Shown: positions 31,297 to 40,970 of the stretch, in pieces
Position numbering within the stretch: position 1 is the first letter of the stretch
How the letters are laid out: each line of letters begins with the position of its first letter
Origin: Leucobacter sp. OLIS6
GTDB lineage: Bacteria > Actinomycetota > Actinomycetes > Actinomycetales > Microbacteriaceae
Reading direction: 5' to 3'
NCBI RefSeq assembly: GCF_002752355.1
Contig: NZ_MRAV01000014.1
Coordinates: forward strand, 677,207 to 741,206
DNA length: 64,000 nt
The notes under the pieces: model-generated
What the model was told of the DNA's origin: nothing
Databases searched by the model: none
What the model saw: the letters and a program-made list of their open reading frames with translations, nothing else
Translations under genes and position numbers: made by a program

Positions 31297-32781
31297 TCAG
31301 CGGCCCTCGGCGAGTGCGCGAAGGGCCGCCTGGAAGCGCCGCCCGCGATCGGCGTAGTCGGTGAACTGATCCATCGAGGCCGCGGCTGGCGCGAAGAGCA
31401 CGGTGTCGCCCTCGTCCGCGAGCGCTGCCGCCGCGTCGACCGCGGCGCGCGCGACGTCGAAGTCGGATCCCTCGGGCACGATCTCGCTGACGGCGACGCC
31501 GGGCGCGTGCTCGGCGAACGCGGCGAGCACGGCCTCGCGCTCGGCCCCGATCACGACGGCACCGCGCAGACGCTCCGCGTGGGTCTCGACGAGCTCGCCG
31601 ATGTCGGTTCCCTTGAGCAGGCCCCCGACGACCCACACCACGCGCTCGAGCGCGCGCAGCGACGCGGCCGCGGCGTGACCGTTGGTGGCCTTGGAATCGT
31701 CGATCCAGGTGACGCCGTCGAGCACTCCGAGGTGCTGAGCGCGATGGGCGTCCAGCTCGAAGTTCAGGATCGCGGTCGCGATCTCCTCGGGCTCGACCCC
31801 GCGGGAGCGGGCCAGGGCCGCCGCCGCGAGGATGTTCTGCACCAGGTGCGGCGCACCCAGGTGACGCTCCTGCAGCTCTTCGATCGTGACGAGCTCGTAC
31901 GCCGAGCTGCGGCGCTCCGCGTGGAAGCCGCGGTCGATGAGCAGTCCGTCGACGATGCCGAAGCCGCTGGGCGGCGGGGCGTCGAGGCCGAAGCTGATCG
32001 CCCTGGCGCCCTCGACCACGTCGGCCTCCTCGACCATGCGCTCGGTGGCCGCGTCGGCACGGTTGTAGACGCATGCGACCTGCGTGTGCGCGTAGACCTT
32101 GGCCTTCGCCGCGCGGTACGCCTCGGCGGAGCCGTGCCAGTCGAGGTGGTCGTCCGCGATGTTCAGGCAGACGCTCGCGTACGGCGAGATCTCGCCGAGC
32201 CGCTCGAGCTGGAAGCTCGACAGCTCCACCACGAGCGCGTCGTACCCCTGCGGGTCGCGCAGCGCATCGAGGATCGGCACGCCGATGTTGCCCACGGGAG
32301 CCGCTCGCAGCCCGCCGGCGAGCAGCATGTGCGCCGTGAGCTGCGAGGTCGTGGTCTTGCCGTTGGTTCCGGTGACGCAGATCCAGTCGGCGACCCGATC
32401 GGTCTTGTCGCGCAGGCGCCAGCCGAGCTCGATGTCGCCCCACACCACGGTGCCGCGGGCGATCGCCCACTCGGTCAGCGGGTGATCGGGGCGGTAGCCG
32501 GGCGAGACGACGACCAGGTCGGGATCGAACGCCTCGAGATCGGCGAGCTGCGCCTCGTCGCCGGCGATCCGGGCCTGCTCCGCGCCGATGACGCGCAGCA
32601 GCTGCTCGCGCTCGGGGTCCTCGCCCGCGAAGATGACGCGGACGCGGGATCCGAGCTCGACGAGCGTATCGGCGACCGAGAACCCGGTGACGCCGAGGCC
32701 GAGCACGGCGACGCGCAGTCCCGACCAGTCGTGGTGCCAGCTGGACAGTGCGAGCACGCGCTCGCGGACATCGATGGTCAT
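31297..32781 (-). CDS. murD: UDP-N-acetylmuramoyl-L-alanine--D-glutamate ligase
   Basis: Adds D-Glu to UDP-MurNAc-L-Ala. 494 residues: N-domain [18 protein letters not shown]-loop [10 protein letters not shown] near 137-146, central [34 protein letters not shown], and C-domain [20 protein letters not shown] and [23 protein letters not shown] start at ATG 32781, which overlaps the mraY stop (ATGA); a much longer open frame through mraY is an out-of-frame artefact. Confidence 0.96.
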   Translation of the reverse strand: MTIDVRERVLALSSWHHDWSGLRVAVLGLGVTGFSVADTLVELGSRVRVIFAGEDPEREQLLRVIGAEQARIAGDEAQLADLEAFDPDLVVVSPGYRPDHPLTEWAIARGTVVWGDIELGWRLRDKTDRVADWICVTGTNGKTTTSQLTAHMLLAGGLRAAPVGNIGVPILDALRDPQGYDALVVELSSFQLERLGEISPYASVCLNIADDHLDWHGSAEAYRAAKAKVYAHTQVACVYNRADAATERMVEEADVVEGARAISFGLDAPPPSGFGIVDGLLIDRGFHAERRSSAYELVTIEELQERHLGAPHLVQNILAAAALARSRGVEPEEIATAILNFELDAHRAQHLGVLDGVTWIDDSKATNGHAAAASLRALERVVWVVGGLLKGTDIGELVETHAERLRGAVVIGAEREAVLAAFAEHAPGVAVSEIVPEGSDFDVARAAVDAAAALADEGDTVLFAPAAASMDQFTDYADRGRRFQAALRALAEGR

Positions 32782-33863
32782 TGCTGCAGCAACCATTCTC
32801 CGTAGAACGCGCCCACTCCGGCCACCACGAAGAGTCCCGCGATGATCCAGAAGCGGACGACGACCGTGACCTCGGCCCAGCCCTTGAGCTCGAAGTGGTG
32901 GTGGATCGGGCTCATCAGGAAGATGCGCTTGCCCTTCGTCACCTTGAAGTAGAGGCGCTGCACGATGACCGAGCCGGTCTCGATGATGAACAGGCCGCCG
33001 ATGAGCACGAGCAGCAGCTCGGTGCGGGTGAGGATCGCGAGTGCGGCGATCGCGCCGCCGATGCCCATCGAGCCGGTGTCGCCCATGAACACGTGCGCCG
33101 GGTTGGTGTTCCACCAGAGGAAGCCTGCGAGACCGCCGAGGAACGCCGCCGCGATCACCGCGAGATCCATGGGATCGCGCACCTCGTAGCAGCCGGCCTT
33201 GCCCGCGGTCGTCGCGCAGTTCTGCGCCGACTGCCAGAAGCCGATGCCGAGGTAGGCGCCGAACGCGAGCAGTGCGGCGCCCGCGGCGAGGCCGTCGAGG
33301 CCGTCGGTCACGTTGACCGAGTTCGTCGCGGACGTGACGATGAGGATGATCCAGACGACGATCACGATGACGCCGAGCACCGAGCCGAGGGTCATGAAGT
33401 CGAACGGCAGGTCGCGGAAGATCGAAATGCGCGTGGACACCGGGGTGATGCCCGCCTGGTTCGCGAACTGCAGTCCGAGCAGAGCGAATGCGACCGCGAC
33501 GAGGATCTGGCCGACGATCTTCGCCCAGCCGTTCAGGCCGGCCGAGTTCTGCATGCGGGCCTTCATGAAGTCGTCGATGAAGCCGACGAGGCCGGCGCCC
33601 ACGGCCATGAGGATCACGAGCATGGCCGACGGGGTCGGCGTCTCCCCCATGATGAACTTGCCGAGGAAGTAGGCGATCACGGAGCCCGACAGGAAGATGA
33701 GCCCGCCCATGGTGGGCGTGCCCCGCTTGACCTCGTGCTCCTTCGGGCCGTCGACGCGGATCGGCTGGCCCCAGCGGAGGCGGTTGAACACCCGCACGAA
33801 GAGCGGGGTCAGCAGCAGCGAGTAGAGCAGCGAGAACCCGCCGGCGATGAGCAGGGCGATCAT
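32778..33863 (-). CDS. mraY: Phospho-MurNAc-pentapeptide translocase
   Basis: Transfers phospho-MurNAc-pentapeptide to undecaprenyl phosphate, making lipid I. 361 residues with about 10 membrane helices. Active-site blocks are visible: [10 protein letters not shown] (Asp pair), [34 protein letters not shown] and the histidine-rich [13 protein letters not shown]. Start ATG 33863 overlaps the murF stop. B-type antibiotics of the tunicamycin class target this enzyme family. Confidence 0.97.
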   Translation of the reverse strand: MIALLIAGGFSLLYSLLLTPLFVRVFNRLRWGQPIRVDGPKEHEVKRGTPTMGGLIFLSGSVIAYFLGKFIMGETPTPSAMLVILMAVGAGLVGFIDDFMKARMQNSAGLNGWAKIVGQILVAVAFALLGLQFANQAGITPVSTRISIFRDLPFDFMTLGSVLGVIVIVVWIILIVTSATNSVNVTDGLDGLAAGAALLAFGAYLGIGFWQSAQNCATTAGKAGCYEVRDPMDLAVIAAAFLGGLAGFLWWNTNPAHVFMGDTGSMGIGGAIAALAILTRTELLLVLIGGLFIIETGSVIVQRLYFKVTKGKRIFLMSPIHHHFELKGWAEVTVVVRFWIIAGLFVVAGVGAFYGEWLLQQ

Positions 33864-35308
33864 GCGGTGACCTCCTCGGTCGTGGCGTCGGAGGCGGGCG
33901 GCGCGAACTCCGCGCCGAGCCGGTCGCCGAGCGCCTGGAGACCGGCCGCGTTCGAGGACTTCACGAGCACCGTATCGCCCGGCCGCAGGCCGGACTTCAG
34001 GTAGTCGAAGGCGTCGTCGGCGGAGTCGAAGAGCACGCTCTCGCCGTCCCAGGATCCCTCGTTGATGGCCGAGATGTGCAGGCGGCGCGCGTCGGCGCCC
34101 ACCACTACGAGCTCGGAGATGCCGAGGCGCACGACCTGGAGACCGATGCGGTCGTGCTCGTCGCCCGCGAGCTCGCCGAGCTCGCTCATGGCACCGAGCA
34201 CCGCGACCGAGCGCGCGTCGGGACGCCGCACCTGCGCGAGCGTGCGCAGCGCGGCGCTCATCGAGTCCGGGCTCGCGTTGTACGCGTCGTTGATGATCGT
34301 GATGCCGTCGCGTCCGCCGAGCACCTCCATGCGGCCGGGAGCCGCGACGACCGCGGCCTCGAGCGTCTCGACCACGGCGTCGAGGTCGAGCCCGAGCTCG
34401 AGCCCGACCGCGGCGGCGGCGAGGGCGTTCATGACGTGGTGCTCGCCGAGCACGCGGAAGCGCACGGCACGCGATGCGCCGTCGGCGTGGATCGTGAATC
34501 GGGTGCCGCTCGCGTCCCCGACGATGTCGCTCGCGCGCACGTCGGCGGCATCGGACTGTCCGAACCAGCGCACGCGCGCCTCGGTCAGCTCGGCCATGCG
34601 GGCGACCCGCGGGTCGTCGCGGTTGAGCACCGCGACACCGGTCGCGTCGAGTGCGCGCACCATCTCGCTCTTGGTGCGGAACGTCGTCTCGATCCCGCCG
34701 AAACCGCCCGCGTGGGCGAGCCCGACGGTCAGCACGACGCCGATGTGCGGCTGGGCCATGTCGGTGAGGCGCGTGATCTCGCCCTCGGCGCTCGCGCCCA
34801 TCTCGGCGACGAGCGTCTCGGTGCCGGCCTCGACGCGGAGCATCGTCAGCGGACCGCCGACCTCGTTGTTGAACGACTTCGCCGACGCGACGGTCGGTCC
34901 GAGCCGCTCGGCCATCGCCGCGACGAGGTTCTTCGTGGTGGTCTTGCCGTTGGATCCCGTGATCCCGACGATGCGGAGGCCGCCGGCCCCGCGCACCCGG
35001 CGCACGACCTCGGTCGCGAGCGCCCCGAGCGCGTCGGTGCTGTCGGCCACGACGATCTGGGGCACGCGGTCGTCGACCTCGCGCTCCACCACGAGCAGCG
35101 CGGCACCGGAGTCGACGGCCTTCGCCGCGAAACGGTGTCCGTCGGTCTCCTCGCCGCGCCGGGCGAAGAAGATCTGCCCCTCGGCGACCTCGCGGGAATC
35201 GGTCTGGGACTCCCCCGCGACCACCGTGGTGCCGGTCGCACCCGATGCACCGGGCACCAGGCGTCCGTCGACCGCAGCGGCGATCTCGTCGAGCGTGAGT
35301 TCGATCAC
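33860..35308 (-). CDS. murF: UDP-MurNAc-tripeptide--D-alanyl-D-alanine ligase
   Basis: Adds D-Ala-D-Ala to the UDP-MurNAc-tripeptide. 482 residues: N-domain [28 protein letters not shown]-loop [11 protein letters not shown] (117-127), [39 protein letters not shown], and C-domain [19 protein letters not shown]. Start ATG 35308 overlaps the murE stop by 4 bp. Since MurF accepts the MurE product, it may have co-evolved with the unusual MurE here. Confidence 0.96.
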   Translation of the reverse strand: MIELTLDEIAAAVDGRLVPGASGATGTTVVAGESQTDSREVAEGQIFFARRGEETDGHRFAAKAVDSGAALLVVEREVDDRVPQIVVADSTDALGALATEVVRRVRGAGGLRIVGITGSNGKTTTKNLVAAMAERLGPTVASAKSFNNEVGGPLTMLRVEAGTETLVAEMGASAEGEITRLTDMAQPHIGVVLTVGLAHAGGFGGIETTFRTKSEMVRALDATGVAVLNRDDPRVARMAELTEARVRWFGQSDAADVRASDIVGDASGTRFTIHADGASRAVRFRVLGEHHVMNALAAAAVGLELGLDLDAVVETLEAAVVAAPGRMEVLGGRDGITIINDAYNASPDSMSAALRTLAQVRRPDARSVAVLGAMSELGELAGDEHDRIGLQVVRLGISELVVVGADARRLHISAINEGSWDGESVLFDSADDAFDYLKSGLRPGDTVLVKSSNAAGLQALGDRLGAEFAPPASDATTEEVTA

Positions 35309-36867
35309 TGGAGCAGTCCTGCCTCGCGGAGCGCTCCGCGTACTTCGTCTCGAGCCGAGTACGGGAGGTGCTGCCCGGCTACTTCCTGATAGTCCTCGTG
35401 CCCGGGACCGGCATACAGAATAACGTCTTCGGGACCCGCGATCGAAATGGCGCGGCGCACGGCCTCGCGCGGGTCCGCGACCTCGATGATCTCGGCGTGG
35501 TTCGCCTCGCGCGCGCCGGCGATGAGCTGGGCGCGGATCGCAGCGGGATCCTCGGTGCGCGGGTGGTAGTCGCAGACGATGAGCACCTCGCTGCCCGCGG
35601 CGGCGATCCGGCCCATCTCCTCCCGCTTCGTGGTGTCGCGGTCGCCGTCGGCACCGAACATGAAGATGATGCGGCCGGGAGCGACCTCGGCGAGCCCGTC
35701 GAGCATGGTCTGGAACGCGCCGGGCGTGTGCCCGTAGTCGACGTAGAAGCGGGGACCCGGGCCTGCCGGGTTGATCGCCTCGAGGCGGCCCGGGATGTAC
35801 ACCGGGATGAGCCCGTTCTCGAGCCCCGCCTCGACCTGCGCGATAGGGATCCCCGCCTCGTGCAGCATGATCAGCGCGAGCGCGGCGTTCTCGGCCATGA
35901 AGCGGCCGAACACCGGCACCCGACCGCGGAACCGCGCGCCCTCGGGGCCCTGCAGCACGAAGCTGACGCCGTCGAGGTCCTGCCGCGTCACCGCGAGGTG
36001 CCAGTCGGCCTCGACCCCGTACTCGGTCGCGAGCGTCGTGACCGGGATCTTCGACTCGCGCGAGACGCGCACGCCGTACGGCGAATCGACCACGACGACG
36101 CCGCGAGCGGCGTGCTCGGGCGAGAACAGCGCGAGCTTCGCAGCGAAGTAGCTCTCCATGTCGCCGAAGTCGTCGAGATGGTCCTGTGAGAAATTGTTGA
36201 AGGCCACGACGTCGAAGCGGACGCCGTCGATGCGGCGGCGCTCGACCGCGTGCGCCGAGACCTCGAGCGCGATCCCTCGGGCGTCCTCCTCGACCATGCG
36301 CGCCAGCAGCCCGTGCAGCTCGGATGCCTCGGGGCTCGTGAGGCCGCTCGTCATCACCGCGTCGCCGACGCGCCGCTCCGCCGTGGAGCTGAGGCCGGCG
36401 GTGATCCCCGCGGCGCGCAGCAGTTCGGCGATCAGGTAGACCACGCTGGTCTTGCCGTTGGTGCCGGTGATGCCGAAGACCTTCGCCCCGTCGGGGCCGT
36501 CGCCCAGGTGCTCCGTGCCGTAGACCGCGGCGGAGACCGCTCCGAGGATCTCGCGCGGGTGCCCGGCCGAACGGAGCACGGGCAGTCCGGCGGACGCGGC
36601 GCGCTCGGCGCCCGCGTCATCGGTGAGCACGGCGACCGCGCCGCGCTCGGCGGCCGTCGCGGCGAAGTCCGCGCCGTGGTGATTGGCCCCCGGCAGACCG
36701 ACGTAGAGATCCCCCGGCTGCACGTCGCGCGAGTCGATCGAGACGCCCGTGACGGCGCGCCCCCCGAGCTCGCCGTCGTGCCCCAGACCGAAGCGCTCGG
36801 CGAGTCGCTCGAGCGGCATCTCGGTCGGATGCGCGGGTCGGATGCTCATCGCACCGTCGGTCGTCAC
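35305..36867 (-). CDS. murE: MurE: UDP-MurNAc-L-Ala-D-Glu ligase adding the third residue, divergent specificity loop
   Basis: 520 residues from GTG 36867 (GGAGA 5 nt upstream; an ATG at 36849 is the alternative). The P-loop TGTNGKTS is at 134-141, [18 protein letters not shown] at 227-244, with a candidate carbamoylated Lys at 244. Several normally strict MurE motifs differ: DYAHTPD is DYGHTPG (377-383), the G-G-DRD loop is GADGDRD, AGKGHEDYQ is AGPGHEDYQ (486-494), and the DNPR motif that reads meso-diaminopimelate is YHPR (434-437). The protein is surely MurE, but the third-position amino acid is probably not meso-DAP. Microbacteriaceae often carry diaminobutyrate, lysine or ornithine there. 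Confidence 0.93.
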   Translation of the reverse strand: MTTDGAMSIRPAHPTEMPLERLAERFGLGHDGELGGRAVTGVSIDSRDVQPGDLYVGLPGANHHGADFAATAAERGAVAVLTDDAGAERAASAGLPVLRSAGHPREILGAVSAAVYGTEHLGDGPDGAKVFGITGTNGKTSVVYLIAELLRAAGITAGLSSTAERRVGDAVMTSGLTSPEASELHGLLARMVEEDARGIALEVSAHAVERRRIDGVRFDVVAFNNFSQDHLDDFGDMESYFAAKLALFSPEHAARGVVVVDSPYGVRVSRESKIPVTTLATEYGVEADWHLAVTRQDLDGVSFVLQGPEGARFRGRVPVFGRFMAENAALALIMLHEAGIPIAQVEAGLENGLIPVYIPGRLEAINPAGPGPRFYVDYGHTPGAFQTMLDGLAEVAPGRIIFMFGADGDRDTTKREEMGRIAAAGSEVLIVCDYHPRTEDPAAIRAQLIAGAREANHAEIIEVADPREAVRRAISIAGPEDVILYAGPGHEDYQEVAGQHLPYSARDEVRGALREAGLLQ

Positions 36868-36899
36868 TGGGTCTCCATCTCTGCCGCGGGTCGCGCGGA

Positions 36900-38690
36900 T
36901 CAGTAGTCGGTCGGAAGAGGCTTGTAGGCGCCCTTCGACGGCGGAATGTGGAATGTCCGGATCGTCGCCTCGGCGGCGTTCCGGAAGGCGGTCATCGCTG
37001 CGATGCCGCCGTCTCCCGACGAGGGGAACGCCACCGATGCTACCGCGACGTACTGCGGGTCGTCGGCCGGGAAGATGCCCGCGAACGAGTGGACGTAGTC
37101 GGTGCGGTAGAGGCCCGTCGCCGGGTCCACCTCCTCGGCGGTGCCCGTCTTGCCCGCGATCCGGTAGCCGGGGATCTCGAGGTACGGCTTGATCCAGCCC
37201 TCCTGCACGACCGACTCGAGCACGCCCATCATGGTGCTCGCGGTCTTCTCCGAGACCGCGCGCACGGGCTTGCCGTGATCCGGCTTCTTGGTCTCGCCCG
37301 CTGCCGAGGTGCAGCTCTGCACGAGCGTGGGCGGGACCCGTACCCCGCCGTTCGCGAGGGCCTGATAGACGCCCGCCGTCTGCACGATGGTCGACGAGAG
37401 TCCCTGGCCGAACATGGTGTTGTAGGCCGTCTGCCGGTCCCACTTGTCGGGCTGGTTGAGCAGGCCGGAGTCTTCGAGCGGCATGCCGGCCTTCGTGGAC
37501 TGCCCGATGCCGAACTTCTGCAGGTAGCTGTAGCGCACCGCTGGGCTCAGCTGGTTGCCGAGCATCGAGATGCCGACGTTCGACGAGTGCACCATGATCC
37601 CGTTCAGGGTCCACTGCTCGGGCGGGTGCACGAAGGAGTCGCCGAACTGCACGTTGGGTTCGGGCTCCCAGTGCGAGGGCGTGAGGTTCGGGGTGAGCGG
37701 CGTCGCCTTGCCCTGGTCGATGAGGGCCGCGGCGGTGATGCTCTTGAACGTGGACCCCGGCTCGTAGGGCGAGGTGAACGATCGGGCCTCGCGGTTCGGC
37801 GAACCGTCGACGTTGTTGGGGTCGACCGAGTTGTTCTCGGCGACCGCGACCAGCTCGCCGGTCTTGGCGTTCATGATCACGAGGTAGCCCCACTCGGCTC
37901 CCACGTCGGCGACCTGCTTGTTGATGATCTCCTGCGCCTGCCAGTTGAGGTCGCGGTCGAGGGTCAGCTTGATGGTTCCCCCGTTGACCGCCTGCTTCGT
38001 CACCACCACGCTGCCGGGCAGCGCGACGCCGTCGGCGCCGCGCTCGTAGACCTCCGAGCCGTCCTTGCCCGTGAGGCAGGAGTTCTGCGAGATCTCGATG
38101 CCGGCCTGCGGTTTGCCGTCGGAACCCGAGAAGCCGACGATATTGCCCGCGACCGCACCGCTCGGGTAGACCCGCGAGTAGGCCGTGTCGAAGGTCAGCC
38201 ACGGGATGCCGAGGTCCTTCAGCTTCTTGAGCGCGACGAGATCGACCGAGCGCTTCACGTAGGCGAAGTCCGACTTCTTGTTCTTCGCGAGCGCGTCGTC
38301 GACGATCTTCTGGATCTCCTCCGGCTTCTGCCCGGTGATCTCGCCGATCTCGGCGAATGCTTCCTTCGAGGTGACCTCCACGGTCGCCGCGCTGCCCGGC
38401 GACACCGGACGATAGAAACGGCCGCCGTTGAGCACGGTGTTCTTCGGCGACAGCTGCACGTCGTAGCGCTCGTCCGTCGTCGCGAAGACGTCGCCGTTGC
38501 GGTCGACGATGTCGCCCCGCACGCTCGGGATCGAGACCGGCACGGCCCGCTTGTCCTTCGCGTCGGCGTTCAGCTTCGGTGCCTGCACCACCTGCAGGTC
38601 GAAGAGCCGCACGGCGAACACCACCGCGACCACTCCCACGATCAGCAGCGCCAGCGCGCGCCGCCTCACGCGGATCCGCCCGTTCCGCAT
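36900..38690 (-). CDS. ftsI: Septal class B penicillin-binding protein (FtsI/PBP3 type)
   Basis: The 596-residue transpeptidase has one N-terminal transmembrane helix (residues 11-30), a PBP dimerisation domain (VRGDIVDRNGDVFATT) and a transpeptidase domain. The SXXK motif is S313-T-F-K316, the SXN motif S368-S-N370, and KTG 513-515. It cross-links septal peptidoglycan as partner of FtsW. GAGGAGG lies 5 nt before ATG 38690. No PASTA domain is present, unlike some actinobacterial PBPs. Confidence 0.96.
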   Translation of the reverse strand: MRNGRIRVRRRALALLIVGVVAVVFAVRLFDLQVVQAPKLNADAKDKRAVPVSIPSVRGDIVDRNGDVFATTDERYDVQLSPKNTVLNGGRFYRPVSPGSAATVEVTSKEAFAEIGEITGQKPEEIQKIVDDALAKNKKSDFAYVKRSVDLVALKKLKDLGIPWLTFDTAYSRVYPSGAVAGNIVGFSGSDGKPQAGIEISQNSCLTGKDGSEVYERGADGVALPGSVVVTKQAVNGGTIKLTLDRDLNWQAQEIINKQVADVGAEWGYLVIMNAKTGELVAVAENNSVDPNNVDGSPNREARSFTSPYEPGSTFKSITAAALIDQGKATPLTPNLTPSHWEPEPNVQFGDSFVHPPEQWTLNGIMVHSSNVGISMLGNQLSPAVRYSYLQKFGIGQSTKAGMPLEDSGLLNQPDKWDRQTAYNTMFGQGLSSTIVQTAGVYQALANGGVRVPPTLVQSCTSAAGETKKPDHGKPVRAVSEKTASTMMGVLESVVQEGWIKPYLEIPGYRIAGKTGTAEEVDPATGLYRTDYVHSFAGIFPADDPQYVAVASVAFPSSGDGGIAAMTAFRNAAEATIRTFHIPPSKGAYKPLPTDY

Positions 38691-38718
38691 GGACCCTCCT
38701 CGTTCGCCCGCGAGACGA

Positions 38719-39315
38719 CTAGTGAGTATCCGGCGCGGGCAGCTTGCCCTTCCACGCTACCGGCGTGGTCGCGAAGTTCCCTGAGGCCGCTCCGGGCTGG
38801 GCGGCATTGCGCGAGACGAGCAGGCCCTTGGCGTCGACGACCGGCATCGACTCGAGCGTCGCGTTCGGCACCGTGTTCTTCAACGGCTCGCTGGTGCGGG
38901 TCTCGAGCGAGCCGAGCACCGCGCCGCTGCTGAGCCGCAGGGTGGCGGGCTGCGAGTTCTGCACCATGCCGAGCGCGGTGGCGTTCTCGGCGAGGTTCTG
39001 CGGGGACGACAGCTTCTCGAGGTTCTGCTTGAGCACGCTCTGCACGCGGCTCAGGTCGCGCTCCTCGACCTGCAGCGCGCGCACCTCGTACGCGCCCTGG
39101 GAGACCAGGATGCTCAGGCCGAGCTGCGCCGCCATGATCGCCAGGATCACGCCGACCGCCGTGAGCGCACCGGCCATGACGCGCGGCCTGCGCCGAGCGG
39201 CGGGACGGGGCGCCTCCGCGGGGCGCAGGGGCCGGACCGGTGCCGGCCGCGCGGGTGCGGGCGCGGTGAAGCCGCTCAGCAGCTCATCGCGGTCGAGGGG
39301 GACCGTCGAGTTCAT
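38719..39315 (-). CDS. ftsL: FtsL-like divisome protein
   Basis: The 198-residue bitopic protein has a Pro/Ala/Arg-rich cytoplasmic tail of ~45 residues, one transmembrane helix at about 48-70 (AGALTAVGVILAIMAAQLGLSILV) and an extracytoplasmic heptad stretch (ALQVEERDLSRVQSVLKQNLEKLSSPQNLAENATALGM) typical of FtsL. A ~70-residue low-complexity tail follows. Its place between rsmH and ftsI is canonical. ATG 39315 overlaps the rsmH stop (ATGA). The sequence is weakly conserved, so the call rests on topology and position. Confidence 0.85.
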   Translation of the reverse strand: MNSTVPLDRDELLSGFTAPAPARPAPVRPLRPAEAPRPAARRRPRVMAGALTAVGVILAIMAAQLGLSILVSQGAYEVRALQVEERDLSRVQSVLKQNLEKLSSPQNLAENATALGMVQNSQPATLRLSSGAVLGSLETRTSEPLKNTVPNATLESMPVVDAKGLLVSRNAAQPGAASGNFATTPVAWKGKLPAPDTH

Positions 39316-40301
39316 CAGATCTCCCTGGCTCGTTCGGCCGCGCGGAGGCGCACGGGGATGGCGCGCGGGTTGCGCTCGCGCTCTTCGGTGTCGGCGAGTT
39401 CGGCGCCGCGGGTCAGCAGACGGAACTCGGGTCGGTGCTCGGGCAGCTCGACCGGCAGACCGGCCGGCGCCGTTGATCGGCTGCGGCGCACGAGCTCGCG
39501 CTTCACCAAGCGGTCCTCGAGGGACTGGTACGACATGATCACGGCGCGGCCGCCGACGGCGAGCAGGTCGAGCGCGGCGGGGATCGCCCGCTCGAGCACC
39601 GACAGTTCGCCGTTCACCTCGATGCGCAGCGCCTGGAAGACGCGCTTCGCCGGGTGCCGCTGGTTGCGGACGGCCGCCGGAGTCGCCTCCTGCAGCACGT
39701 CGACGAGTTCGCCGCTGCGCATGATCGGTCCGTTCGCGCGGGCCGCGACGATCGCCCGGGCGTAGCGCGCCGCGAGCGGCTCCTCGCCGTAGCGCTCGAA
39801 GATCGCCCGCAGACGTCCCTCCGATGCGGTCGCGAGGATCTCGAACGCGGTCACGCCGCGCTCCTGATCCATGCGCATGTCGAGCGGGGCGTCCTGCGCG
39901 TAGGCGAAGCCGCGATCGGCGTCGTCGAGCTGCAGCGACGAGACCCCGAGGTCGAACAGCACGCCGTCGATCCGGTCGAAGCCGGCCCCGCGCACCGCCT
40001 CCGCGATCTCGTCGTAGACCGCGTGGACCGGGATCGCGCGATCGCCGAAGCGCTCCAGCCGACGCCCCGCGAGCGCGAGCGCCTCGGTGTCGCGGTCGAG
40101 CCCGATCAGTGTCAGCTCGGGGTGGGCCTCGAGCATCGCCTCGCTGTGGCCGCCCATGCCGAGCGTGGCGTCCACGACCACGGCGCCGGGACGCTCGATG
40201 GCCGGCGCCAGCAGCTCGAGGCAGCGGTCGAGCAGCACCGGGGTGTGCAGCGCGCCGGGATCCCGGGGATCTGCGGACGCGTCGCGTTCGGTGTCGTTCA
40301 T
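39315..40301 (-). CDS. rsmH: 16S rRNA (cytosine-1402-N4) methyltransferase
   Basis: Methylates C1402 of 16S rRNA. From ATG 40301 the protein has 328 residues. Motif blocks are [29 protein letters not shown] (SAM loop), [42 protein letters not shown] and [19 protein letters not shown] prefer ATG 40301 because GAGG lies 8 nt upstream; the in-frame ATG 40373 would add 24 unconserved residues and has no Shine-Dalgarno sequence. A conserved-looking RNA structure lies between it and mraZ. Confidence 0.93.
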   Translation of the reverse strand: MNDTERDASADPRDPGALHTPVLLDRCLELLAPAIERPGAVVVDATLGMGGHSEAMLEAHPELTLIGLDRDTEALALAGRRLERFGDRAIPVHAVYDEIAEAVRGAGFDRIDGVLFDLGVSSLQLDDADRGFAYAQDAPLDMRMDQERGVTAFEILATASEGRLRAIFERYGEEPLAARYARAIVAARANGPIMRSGELVDVLQEATPAAVRNQRHPAKRVFQALRIEVNGELSVLERAIPAALDLLAVGGRAVIMSYQSLEDRLVKRELVRRSRSTAPAGLPVELPEHRPEFRLLTRGAELADTEERERNPRAIPVRLRAAERAREI

Positions 40302-40382
40302 GGCGGTGGCCTCACGTGTGGCTTCGGTGTCGTCGGACGGGTCGTGGTTCGCGCGGATGTCTGCTGCGTTCATGGTGCTCGG

Positions 40383-40445
40383 GCCGGTCCGGGACCCCCG
40401 GTTCTCCGTCAGCCCACCTGTCGCCGGGGAAGTGCGACAGGGCGG
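40383..40445 (-). ncRNA. Possible mraW-type structured RNA in the rsmH leader
   Basis: On the minus strand, CCTGTCGC (40434-40441) and GCGACAGG (40417-40424) form an 8-bp stem around a 9-nt loop containing CTTCCCCG. A GGTGGGCTGACGGAGAA stretch follows, then a second small hairpin CCGGG/CCCGG (40389-40401). Actinobacteria have a described mraW RNA motif in this location. I match it by position and a remembered CTTCCCC loop only, not by a covariance model. Confidence 0.4.
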
Positions 40446-40470
40446 TAGACGAAGAGCCGCGGGCACCGGG

Positions 40471-40902
40471 TCAGAACATGCCCGGGATCACCTCCTCCTC
40501 GATCTGCGAGAAGGCGGACTCCTGCTCGGCCAGGTATCGCTGCCAGGCCTCGGCGTCCCAGATCTCGGCGCGGCTGCCCGCGCCGATCACGGCGAGGTCG
40601 CGGTCGAGACCGGCGTACTCGCGCAGCGCCTGCGGGATCGTCACGCGGTTCTGCTTGTCCGGCGTCTCCGCGTGCGCTCCCGAGAGGAAGACGCGCAGGT
40701 AGTCGCGGCCCTGCTTCGAGGTGATCGGCGCCTGACGGATCCGATCGTGCATGTCGGCGAACTCCTGCTCGCTGAACACGTAGAGGCAGTGCTCCTGACC
40801 ACGGGTGATCACCAGACCGTCCGCGAGTTCCGTACGGAACTTCGCGGGCAGGATGAGGCGGCCCTTGTCGTCCAGTTTCGGTGTGAAAGTACCGAGGAAC
40901 AT
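40471..40902 (-). CDS. mraZ: Transcriptional regulator MraZ
   Basis: The 143-residue protein has two MraZ/SpoVT-AbrB-like repeats: [25 protein letters not shown] (residues 2-26) and [24 protein letters not shown] (about 77-100), with the DXXGR-type motif in each. MraZ oligomerises into rings and binds TGGG-type direct repeats before its own gene, tuning the dcw operon. The very strong AGGAGGTGA lies 5 nt before ATG 40902. An open frame continues upstream for over 600 bp but lacks conservation and is not part of the protein. Confidence 0.96.
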   Translation of the reverse strand: MFLGTFTPKLDDKGRLILPAKFRTELADGLVITRGQEHCLYVFSEQEFADMHDRIRQAPITSKQGRDYLRVFLSGAHAETPDKQNRVTIPQALREYAGLDRDLAVIGAGSRAEIWDAEAWQRYLAEQESAFSQIEEEVIPGMF

Positions 40903-40935
40903 GGGGGTCACCTCCTCCCTGCGGGGTCCGGGTGC

Positions 40936-40970
40936 TCCCACAGTACTCCACTTTCCTCCACTTCCCTCAG
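40936..40970 (-). promoter_or_regulatory. Predicted MraZ operator
   Basis: On the minus strand GTGG recurs at exact 10-bp spacing: complements at 40938-40941, 40948-40951 and 40958-40961, in the context GTGGAGGAAA GTGGAGTACT GTGGGAGC, with a weaker GAGGG half-site upstream. It is 36-68 bp before the mraZ start. MraZ is known to bind TGGG-like direct repeats with 10-bp periodicity before mraZ. Confidence 0.75.

Noticed and set aside
31297..33114. 605-codon frame joining murD to the mraY region
   Set aside because: Residues before ATG 32781 are out-of-frame mraY sequence; the murD N-terminus and ATGA overlap fix the start.
35305..38202. 965-codon frame extending murE through ftsI
   Set aside because: The upstream part is antisense-free but out of frame with ftsI and has no MurE homology; GTG 36867 has a fitting ribosome-binding site.
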